Assembly: GCA_050331695.1 (NCBI GenBank)
Contig: JBHJGP010000014.1
Coordinates: forward strand, 66,094 to 130,093
DNA from: JBHJGP01 sp050331695
Lineage (GTDB): Bacteria > Pseudomonadota > Alphaproteobacteria > Geminicoccales > Geminicoccaceae
Direction of reading: 5' to 3'
Length of the DNA: 64,000 nt
Shown here piece by piece: positions 51,148-57,788 of this stretch (positions within the stretch are counted from its first letter, which is position 1; the number at the start of each line of letters is the position of its first letter). The position numbers and the translations under genes are program-made. The notes under the pieces were generated by a model. It saw nothing but the letters and a program-made list of their open reading frames with translations, had not been told where the DNA came from and searched no databases.

Positions 51148-52048
51148 GGGCCCTGTTCCGGCTGGCAAGCCAGGCGCGCAAGGCCAGGATAACGAAGGTC
51201 AGGTAGAGGAGGAGGAAGGACATGGCCGCGCCGAGGGGCCAGTTGTTGGCGCTTTTGAACTGACGCTCGATCACATTGCCGATCAGTTGGCTGTCCGGTC
51301 CGCCCAAAAGGTCCGAGATCAGAAAGGTACCGACCGCCGGGATGAACACGAGGATGAGCCCGGAGACGATGCCGGCGCTGGCCAGCGGCACCGTGATCCG
51401 AAAGAAGGTGGTGATCTGACCCGCTCCCAGATCCAGGCTTGCCTCGATCAGGCTCTTGTCCAGCCGTTCGAGCGCCGCGTAGAGCGGCAGGATCATGAAC
51501 GGCAGATAGATGTAGACGATGCCGACAACGACGGCCGTGTTGTTGTAGAGAAGATCCAGCGGCTGAAACCGTTCGCCGAGCAAGCCCGCGAGCCCGAGCG
51601 GGGTCAACAGGACAACTGCTCCATCCCACAGGCTCTCGAGACCGGCATTGACGTAGCCCTTGCGTCTCAGGACCGCGATCATCGCGTAGGTGCGGATCAG
51701 GATGTTGGTCCAAAAAGGAAGGATAATCAGAACCAGAAGGAGGGTTTTGATCCGATCGGGCGCGAAGCTGAGCGCGAACGCCACCGGAAAGCCAACGATC
51801 AACGTGATCAACGTGGCGATGCCGCCGATCCATAAGGATTTTAGAAACAGCCCGAGATAAAGTGGGTCCAGCGCTTCCCGGTAGTTGGCGAGCGTCCAGG
51901 TGATCTTGAGCTCGGCGGGGCCGACCCGTTCGCCGAATGCGACGACCCAGACGATACCGAGCGGAATGAAAAAAAATAGAAGGAGCCAAAGACTGCCGGG
52001 GAGAAGAAACGTCCAGAACACGACTGGATGTCGGCGCCAGTTTTCCAA
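51140..52048 (-). CDS. potB: Polyamine-type ABC transporter permease (PotB-like)
   Basis: Inner-membrane permease of 302 residues with six hydrophobic segments and the EAA-like loop DKSLIEASLDLGAGQITTFFRITVPLASAGIVSG near residue 190. YIYLPFMILPLYAALERL precedes it. The start is a TTG at 52048 with GGGAG about 11 bases upstream. It is the first gene of a potB-potC-potA run; no binding-protein (potD) gene follows or precedes it, so the partner is either elsewhere or the branched-chain-type binding protein 860 bases away, which is of another family. Confidence 0.88.
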   Translation of the reverse strand: MENWRRHPVVFWTFLLPGSLWLLLFFFIPLGIVWVVAFGERVGPAELKITWTLANYREALDPLYLGLFLKSLWIGGIATLITLIVGFPVAFALSFAPDRIKTLLLVLIILPFWTNILIRTYAMIAVLRRKGYVNAGLESLWDGAVVLLTPLGLAGLLGERFQPLDLLYNNTAVVVGIVYIYLPFMILPLYAALERLDKSLIEASLDLGAGQITTFFRITVPLASAGIVSGLILVFIPAVGTFLISDLLGGPDSQLIGNVIERQFKSANNWPLGAAMSFLLLYLTFVILALRAWLASRNRAHD

Positions 52049-52129
52049 GCCGCTTGCGTCTCCCTTTGGGCGAATTCCCCGATCATGGTTAGCGACGGCC
52101 CAAGCGTTTGGCCATCGCTTTGGACGGGT

Positions 52130-52753
52130 TCACTCACGAGCCAAGCCCGACCGCCGGAGCCAACCGATCGGTATCAGGGCCGGCACCCGGGCGCGGTATT
52201 GGCGATAGGCGTCGCCATAGAGAGTGATCAGCTTTCGTTCCTCTAGCACGATGCCGACGGCCAGATAGGCCGACGCCCAGAACGCCGTGCTCAGGGAAAA
52301 GGCGTCCGTCACCGAACCCCAGAGCAACATCAGACCGCCGGCATAGAGCGGATGGCGGACGTGAGCGTTGAGGCCGCCCGTGTTGAGCGGCTCGATACCG
52401 TTCTGGTTCTCGCTTCGGCCCCGGCGCCATTGCTCGGTGCCGGCAAACCGACTGAGATCATAGCCCCGAAGCCCGATCACCAGGATCACCGTGCCGCCTG
52501 CGATCATGGTCAGCTGCGCGGCCCGTATCGGCCAGGGCCAGTCGAAGGCCATCGCGCCCGGCCGCAGCCAGAGCCAGGCCGGCACCAGGACCAGGATCAA
52601 ATGAAGGACGGAAATCGCATTGTAGGCAAGGCGATCCCTGGCGCCGAACCAGCGTTCCAGCAGGCGTCGCCCCGGGCTTGCCGCCAAAAGCGAGTGGCCG
52701 AGGCCGAAGCTCGCCCATAAAAGCGCGTAGAGCAGATGATCACTGACGGACAA
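52130..52753 (-). CDS. Small membrane methyltransferase-like protein (NnrU/ICMT type)
   Basis: A 207-residue polytopic protein with about five hydrophobic segments. LNAHVRHPLYAGGLMLLWG near residue 135 and EERKLITLYGDAYRQYRARVPALIPIGW near 175 are the diagnostic C-terminal motif of isoprenylcysteine carboxyl methyltransferase-like and PEMT-like integral-membrane methyltransferases, seen in many bacteria without a known substrate. The start at TTG 52753 is chosen because the region upstream holds an inverted repeat likely to be regulatory; a GTG at 52837 would add 28 residues. Confidence 0.72.
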   Translation of the reverse strand: MSVSDHLLYALLWASFGLGHSLLAASPGRRLLERWFGARDRLAYNAISVLHLILVLVPAWLWLRPGAMAFDWPWPIRAAQLTMIAGGTVILVIGLRGYDLSRFAGTEQWRRGRSENQNGIEPLNTGGLNAHVRHPLYAGGLMLLWGSVTDAFSLSTAFWASAYLAVGIVLEERKLITLYGDAYRQYRARVPALIPIGWLRRSGLARE

Positions 52754-52770
52754 GGTGCTGATATCCCTAT

Positions 52771-52819
52771 CGGGGTGTCGACGAGGCGAAAGCGCAGCGC
52801 TGCGATGATTGACACCCCT
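52771..52819. promoter_or_regulatory. Inverted repeat in divergent promoter region
   Basis: CGGGGTGTCGA (52771-52781) and TTGACACCCCT (52809-52819) form inverted arms with a GGGGTGTC/GACACCCC core about 27 bases apart, in the space between the divergent methyltransferase and binding-protein genes. It could be a regulator site. No further support is visible. Confidence 0.3.
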
Positions 52820-52907
52820 ATCCGCAATCGCCCACACACAATGTTAGCAAATCACATGAATGCGATGCCAAGCGCGATCGAACGAAACAGGTGGGAGCGA
52901 ACCCGTC

Positions 52908-54068
52908 ATGACAATTCTCAAAAAATGCGGTTTGGCCGCCGTGACGTTGGCCCTGGCGGGCGGATCCATCGCCGCCGAGCCGGTCAAGATCGGCATGGTG
53001 ACGACGCTTTCGACGGGCGCCGGCTATCTTGGCGAGGACGTCCGCAACGGCTTTGAGCTCGCCGTCTCCATGGCCGGCAAGGCCGATCAGATCGAGCTTT
53101 TGGTCGAGGATGACGGCCGCAAGCCGGAACAGGGGCTGGCGATCGCCGAGCGGATGATCGAGCGCGATGGCGTCAAGCTCATGACCGGCATCATCTTCTC
53201 GAACGTGGCGATGGCGGTGGTGCCGAAGATCGTGCGCGACGGCATCGTCTATGTCAGTCCCAATGCCGGTCCCTCCCAGTTGGCGGGCAAGGGCTGTCAT
53301 CCGAACTATTTCAACGCCGCCTGGCAGAACGACAATCTGCACGAGGCGATGGGCGCCTACGTGAAAAGCGAAGGCTACGACAAGGTCTATCTGCTCGCGC
53401 CCAACTATCCGGCGGGCCAGGACGCGCTGACCGGCTTCAAACGGTTCTACGATGGCGGTGTCGCCGGCGAGGTCTACACCCAGCTCGGCCAGACCGATTA
53501 CGCCGCCGAACTGTCTAGCCTCCGGGCCGCCGAGCCCGACGCGGTCTTCTTCTTCTATCCCGGCGGCATGGGCATCAATTTCGTCAAGCAAGCCGCCCAG
53601 GCGGGGATCACGAGCGAGATCCCATTCTTCGGTCCGGCCTTCTCGTTCGACGACAATCTGGTCGACGCGGTCGGTGAGGCGGCGCTCGGGATCAAGAACA
53701 GTGCCCAGTGGTCACCGGATCTGGAAAATCAGGCCAACCAAGCGTTCGTCACGGCCTATAAGGACGCTTACGGTAAGAACCCGACGCTCTATTCGAGCCA
53801 GGGCTTCGACACCGCCAATCTGATCTTGGCGGCTCTGGAGACGACCGATTTAAGCGTCGAAGACACGGACGCGCTGACCGCCGCGCTGACGGCGGCCGAG
53901 TTCACGGCCGTTCGCGGTGATTTCGCCTTCGGTCCCAACCGCCACCCGATCCAGGACATCTATGTCCGGGAAGTGGTGGAGGACGAGGACGGTACATTGA
54001 CCAACAGGCTGGTCGCCAAGGTATTCGAGGATCACGCCGACGCCTATGCCGGGGACTGCCAGCCCTAG
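52908..54068 (+). CDS. ABC transporter periplasmic binding protein (branched-chain amino acid type)
   Basis: Periplasmic binding protein of 386 residues of the Peripla_BP_6 type. A signal peptide covers about residues 1-22 (ALAGGSIAA-EPVK). VKIGMVTTLSTGAGYLGEDVRNGFELAV near 23 opens the mature domain; YVSPNAGPSQLAGKGCHPNYFNAAWQNDNLHEAMG near 115 follows. The ligand is not evident: amino acid, urea or an aromatic acid are all possible. ATG 52908 has GGGAG about 12 bases upstream. It is the first gene of a complete importer (binding protein, two permeases, two ATPases). Confidence 0.9.
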   Translation: MTILKKCGLAAVTLALAGGSIAAEPVKIGMVTTLSTGAGYLGEDVRNGFELAVSMAGKADQIELLVEDDGRKPEQGLAIAERMIERDGVKLMTGIIFSNVAMAVVPKIVRDGIVYVSPNAGPSQLAGKGCHPNYFNAAWQNDNLHEAMGAYVKSEGYDKVYLLAPNYPAGQDALTGFKRFYDGGVAGEVYTQLGQTDYAAELSSLRAAEPDAVFFFYPGGMGINFVKQAAQAGITSEIPFFGPAFSFDDNLVDAVGEAALGIKNSAQWSPDLENQANQAFVTAYKDAYGKNPTLYSSQGFDTANLILAALETTDLSVEDTDALTAALTAAEFTAVRGDFAFGPNRHPIQDIYVREVVEDEDGTLTNRLVAKVFEDHADAYAGDCQP

Positions 54069-54128
54069 GCCGGCACGCCTCGGCCGCGCCGGTGCCCGGA
54101 TAGCGTCAGCAGCCGCCGGCGGCACGCG

Positions 54129-55043
54129 ATGTTGTTGTTCATCGAGCAGGTACTGAACGGCCTTCAGTTCGGCGTCACGCTATTCCTCATGGCCTCCGGC
54201 CTGACGCTGATCTTCGGCATCATGCGGCTGATCAATCTGGCCCACGGCTCGCTCTACATGGCCGGCGCCTATGTCGCGGCAACCGTCTCGATCGCCAGCG
54301 GCGGTTTTCTGGTCGGTCTGGTTGCCGGCGTCACGGCCGCAGCCGTGGCTGGTTTCGCGCTCGAGCGCCTCGTCATGCGCCGGCTCTACCGGCGGGATCA
54401 TCTGGACCAGGTGCTCGCGACCTTCGCCATCATCCTCATGAGCAACGAGGCCGTCAGTTGGATCTGGGGGCGCCAGCCCCTTCGTCTGGACCCGCCCTCC
54501 TGGCTTCAGGGCACGATCGAGCTGGTGCCCGGCGCGCCTTACCCGGCCTACCGGCTGGCCGTGATCCTGGTCGGTCTCGCCGTGGTCGTGGCCCTGTTCC
54601 TCCTGATCCAACGCACGCGGCTTGGCATGTGGATCCGCGCCGGCAGTGAGAACCGGGGCATGCTGGAAGCGCTGGGCGTCGATGTCGGTCGGGTGTTCGC
54701 CGTTATTTTCGCCTTGGGCGCGGCCTTTGCCGGTCTCGCTGGGGTCATGGCCGGTCCCTTCATCGCCATCGAACCCGGCATGGGCGAGCAGATCCTGATC
54801 CTGACCTTCGTCGTCGTGGTGATCGGCGGGCTCGGCTCGGTGACCGGCGCCTCGGTCGGCGCGCTTCTGGTGGGCCTCACGGACACGCTCGGCCGGGTCT
54901 ATCTGCCGAGCCTGTTGCGGACGGTACTGCCCGCAAGCGAGGCCGATGTGGTCGGCGCGTCGCTGGCGGCCATGACGATCTATCTGGTGATGGCCGTGGT
55001 TCTGACAGTGAAACCCACCGGCCTGTTCGGCCGCTCGGAGTGA
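54129..55043 (+). CDS. livH: Branched-chain amino acid-type ABC permease (LivH-like)
   Basis: Inner-membrane permease of 304 residues of the LivH type with about eight hydrophobic segments. LNGLQFGVTLFLMASGLTLIFGIMRLINLAHGSLYMAGAYVA near residue 9 is the conserved N-terminus, and RAGSENRGMLEALGVDVGRVFAVIFALGAAFAGLAGVMAG near 173 the inner core. Its GTG/TGA boundary with the next gene is overlapped (GTGA). It is 60 bases downstream of the binding-protein gene in one operon. Confidence 0.92.
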   Translation: MLLFIEQVLNGLQFGVTLFLMASGLTLIFGIMRLINLAHGSLYMAGAYVAATVSIASGGFLVGLVAGVTAAAVAGFALERLVMRRLYRRDHLDQVLATFAIILMSNEAVSWIWGRQPLRLDPPSWLQGTIELVPGAPYPAYRLAVILVGLAVVVALFLLIQRTRLGMWIRAGSENRGMLEALGVDVGRVFAVIFALGAAFAGLAGVMAGPFIAIEPGMGEQILILTFVVVVIGGLGSVTGASVGALLVGLTDTLGRVYLPSLLRTVLPASEADVVGASLAAMTIYLVMAVVLTVKPTGLFGRSE

Positions 55044-56023
55044 CCCCTGCATCGATGAGCCGGGACCGGATCGCGGCGCTCGTCATCCTCCTGCTGGCAG
55101 GTGCCGCGGCTCCGCTGGCCCTGGTGTTGGACCAGCCCTTCGCGGTCAACTTGTTGAGCAAGGCCCTGATCCTGGCGCTCGCCGCCTCGGCGCTCAATCT
55201 GGTGCTGGGCTACGGCCACCTGGTCAGTTTCGGTCATGCCGCATTCTTCGGCGTCGGCGGCTATGCCGTCGGCATTTTGTCCTTCCACCATTTCGACGAG
55301 AGCCGGGTGCTCGGTCTCGCCGGCACGGATCAGGCACTGATCGCCTGGCCCGTGGCCGCGGCTCTGGCCGGGCTGGTCGCGCTGTTGACGGGCGCGGTCG
55401 CCATGCGCACGCGCGGCGCCTATTTCATCATGATCACGCTCGCTTTCGCGCAGATGGCGTTCTTCGTCTTCGTGTCGCTCACGGCCTATGGCGGCGATGA
55501 CGGCTTGTCGCTTTGGTGGGGGCGAAGCCAGGTGGCGGGTCTCGTCATCAACGATCGCCTGACCTTCTTCGCCGTGGTCTGGGTGGCGCTGGGCCTCTGG
55601 ACCTTCCTCCTGATCGCCATCACCCGTTCGTCGTTCGGCCGGGCGCTTGTCGGCACCGCCCAAAACGAAACCCGGATGGCGGCGCTCGGGTTCGAGCCTT
55701 ACCGGATCAGGCTCATGGCCTACGTCATCTCGGGCGCCGTCACTGGGCTCGCCGGTGCCCTGTTCGTCGAACTCAACGGCTTCGTCAGCCCGGACCTCGT
55801 GCACTGGTCGCGCTCGGGCCAGTTCATGATCATCGTGATCCTGGGCGGTATCGGTACCGCCTGCGGGCCCATCCTGGGTGCGCTCACATTCGTGTTGCTG
55901 GAAGAGGTGTTCGTCAGTTTGACCGAACATTGGGGCTTCTTCCTGGGCGCAATCCTGCTGACGCTGGTTCTGGTGGCCAAGGGCGGTCTCGCCGGCCTTT
56001 TGCTCCGGCGGGCCAAACCATGA
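55040..56023 (+). CDS. livM: Branched-chain amino acid-type ABC permease (LivM-like)
   Basis: Inner-membrane permease of 327 residues of the LivM type with about nine hydrophobic segments. LALAASALNLVLGYGHLVSFGHAAFFGVGGYAVGIL near residue 47 is the conserved LivM motif, and AQNETRMAALGFEPYRIRLMAYVISGAVTGLAGALF near 210 the loop region. The GTG start at 55040 overlaps the livH stop; an ATG five codons later is the alternative. The stop overlaps the livG ATG (ATGA). Confidence 0.92.
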   Translation: MTPASMSRDRIAALVILLLAGAAAPLALVLDQPFAVNLLSKALILALAASALNLVLGYGHLVSFGHAAFFGVGGYAVGILSFHHFDESRVLGLAGTDQALIAWPVAAALAGLVALLTGAVAMRTRGAYFIMITLAFAQMAFFVFVSLTAYGGDDGLSLWWGRSQVAGLVINDRLTFFAVVWVALGLWTFLLIAITRSSFGRALVGTAQNETRMAALGFEPYRIRLMAYVISGAVTGLAGALFVELNGFVSPDLVHWSRSGQFMIIVILGGIGTACGPILGALTFVLLEEVFVSLTEHWGFFLGAILLTLVLVAKGGLAGLLLRRAKP

Positions 56024-56769
56024 CCCCGCTTCTCGAAACGAGGGCGCTCGCCAAATCGTTCGGCGGCATCCAAGCGATCTCGAACGTCGATCTGACCTGC
56101 GCCGCTCACGAGATCCATGGCCTGATCGGACCCAACGGTGCCGGTAAGACCACGCTTGTCGCCTGTCTCCAGGGCCAGCTTCGTCCGGACCGGGGCCGGA
56201 TCATGCTGGACGGGCGGGACATCACCGGGCTGTCGATGCCGGCCCGTTCGCGCGCGGGCATCGCCCGAACGTTTCAGATCACCAGCATTTTCGAGAACAT
56301 GAGCGTTTTCGAGAATGTGGCCATGGTCACCCGCGCGCGAGGCGGCGCCGCCTTTCGTCTGTTCGATGGCGCGCGTCTCAGCGTCGACAACAGCAACCGA
56401 ATCGACGAGATCCTGATCCGCACCGGCCTTGGCCGCGATGGTCATCACCTGGCCTCGGATCTGCCCCACGGCGCCAAGCGGCAGTTGGAGCTGGCCATGG
56501 CAATCGCCTCGGACCCGAGCGTGCTCCTCCTCGACGAACCGATGGCGGGACTGGGGCCGGGCGAAACCGCAGAGCTTGCCGATGTCATCCGGACCTTGCG
56601 CCCGCTGGCGGCGATCTTGCTGATCGAACATGACATGGACGTGGTCTTCAGCCTGGCCGACCGGATCTCGGTGATGGTCGGCGGCCGCGTGATCGCCAGC
56701 GGCTCGCCGTCCGAGGTCCAGAGCGATCCGGAGGTCAAACGCGCCTATCTCGGCGATGAGCCATGCTGA
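56020..56769 (+). CDS. livG: Branched-chain amino acid-type ABC ATPase (LivG-like)
   Basis: Cytosolic ATPase of 249 residues. Walker A is GPNGAGKTT near residue 38, the signature is LPHGAKRQLELAMA near 147, Walker B VLLLDEPMAGLGPGE near 168 and the H-loop segment IEHDMDVVFSLADR near 200 has the normal LivG form. ATG 56020 overlaps the livM stop. It ends seven bases into livF, so the pair are translated together. Confidence 0.93.
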   Translation: MTPLLETRALAKSFGGIQAISNVDLTCAAHEIHGLIGPNGAGKTTLVACLQGQLRPDRGRIMLDGRDITGLSMPARSRAGIARTFQITSIFENMSVFENVAMVTRARGGAAFRLFDGARLSVDNSNRIDEILIRTGLGRDGHHLASDLPHGAKRQLELAMAIASDPSVLLLDEPMAGLGPGETAELADVIRTLRPLAAILLIEHDMDVVFSLADRISVMVGGRVIASGSPSEVQSDPEVKRAYLGDEPC

Positions 56770-57449
56770 CGGTGGAGGGTCTACAAGCCGGCTACGGCAG
56801 TGCGAGCGTTTTGTTCGGTGTCGATCTGACGATCGGCGCCGGCGAGATCTCGGCCCTTCTCGGGCGCAACGGCATGGGTAAGACGACCAGTGTCCGGGCC
56901 ATCACCGGCCAAATCCCAGTCCGCGCCGGCGTAGTCCGCCTGGACCAACGTCCGCTCGAGGGCTTGCCGGCTCACAAGATCGCCCGCGCCGGCATCGGGC
57001 TGGTGCCGGAAGGGCGCCAGATTTTCCGGACCCTCAGTGTCGAGGAAAATCTTCTGGCAACGGCGCGACCCGGTCCCTGGAGCCTGCGCCGGATCCAGGA
57101 CCTGTTTCCCGTGCTCGCCGAGCGGCGCCGGGCGTTCGGCCATCAGCTTTCGGGCGGGGAGCAACAGATGCTGGCGATCAGCCGGGCGTTGATGACCAAT
57201 CCCAAACTTCTGATCATGGATGAGGCGACCGAGGGACTGGCGCCCCTTTTACGGCAGCGGATCTGGGAGGTGGTCGGTATCCTCAAGGCCGAGGGCCAGG
57301 CGATATTGTTGATTGATCCGGACCTCGAAGCCGTGCTTCGGGTGACCGACCGATGGCGGGTTCTGGAGAAGGGCCGCGTCGTTCTCGAGAGCCGTGGCCA
57401 GCCGACCATGGCCGACAAAAGGGAACTAAGACGCCGTCTCAGCGTCTAG
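56763..57449 (+). CDS. livF: Branched-chain amino acid-type ABC ATPase (LivF-like, unusual motifs)
   Basis: Cytosolic ATPase of 228 residues, the partner of LivG. Walker A is GRNGMGKTT near residue 35, the signature LSGGEQQMLAISRAL near 129, and Walker B LLIMDEATEGLAP has Ala in place of the usual Pro. The switch/H-loop region usually reads LLVEQN in LivF; here it is LLIDPDLEAVL, so the conserved Glu and Gln are gone. The last 25 residues, ESRGQPTMADKRELRRRLSV, also differ from typical LivF. It may be a diverged but working subunit. Confidence 0.88.
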   Translation: MLTVEGLQAGYGSASVLFGVDLTIGAGEISALLGRNGMGKTTSVRAITGQIPVRAGVVRLDQRPLEGLPAHKIARAGIGLVPEGRQIFRTLSVEENLLATARPGPWSLRRIQDLFPVLAERRRAFGHQLSGGEQQMLAISRALMTNPKLLIMDEATEGLAPLLRQRIWEVVGILKAEGQAILLIDPDLEAVLRVTDRWRVLEKGRVVLESRGQPTMADKRELRRRLSV

Positions 57450-57545
57450 TTATCAACAGGCTCTAACAGCGCTATTTCCGCATCGGGCTCTTGTACACAG
57501 CCCGATAGAAAGCCACCTAAAGAATGTCCGAGGGCTCGCAAGTTC

Positions 57546-57625
57546 AGGATCGGTCCCGGCGGCCAATGTCGGGCGCTTCGGCTCCACACAAAGCCGTCGA
57601 GCGCTGACCGCCGGGATCCGATCCT
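57546..57625 (+). ncRNA. Candidate structured RNA upstream of mutS
   Basis: A long imperfect palindrome. The outer stem pairs AGGATCGG with CCGATCCT and TCCCGGCGG with CCGCCGGGA, 17 pairs with one bulged T at 57617. An inner hairpin pairs GCGCT/AGCGC and CGGCT/AGCCG around an eight-base loop. A terminator follows 20 bases later. This could be a small RNA end, a livF-operon 3' element or a palindromic repeat. It does not match 4.5S, 6S, tmRNA or RNase P by the conserved motifs I know. The strand is uncertain; plus is chosen because the terminator's T-run is on that strand. Confidence 0.45.
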
Positions 57626-57643
57626 TCCGAACCCCCGCTAGCA

Positions 57644-57679
57644 CGCCCGTCCCGGAAATGTTGGGGCGGGCGCTTTTTT
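57644..57679 (+). terminator. Strong rho-independent terminator
   Basis: CGCCCGTCCC (57644-57653) pairs with GGGGCGGGCG (57663-57672), ten pairs with one G-T, around a nine-base loop, and six Ts follow at 57674-57679. It ends transcription from the livF side, or of the folded RNA at 57546. Confidence 0.8.
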
Positions 57680-57788
57680 GTCCGCTCGCCCGCATGCGCT
57701 TGGCGTTTCGAACAGGCTTGGTCTACTACAGGGCCGGAAGTGAACTTGTTCTGAACACAACCGCAGATTACTGTTTCAGGAGAACCAC

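Larger units (their letters stand above)
57450..57788. other. 339-base intergenic region with folded RNA and terminator
   Basis: No protein gene is supported. It contains an eight-pair hairpin at 57482-57506 (ATCGGGCT / AGCCCGAT, nine-base loop), an extended folded element at 57546-57625, a terminator at 57644-57679 and, near 57770, the mutS leader. A promoter for mutS should lie between the terminator and 57789, but its boxes could not be placed. Confidence 0.45.

Noticed and set aside
57546..57625. 4.5S (SRP) or 6S RNA gene
   Set aside because: The SRP domain motif GGAAGGNAGCAG is absent, and the 6S central bubble could not be identified, so it is left as an unassigned structure.
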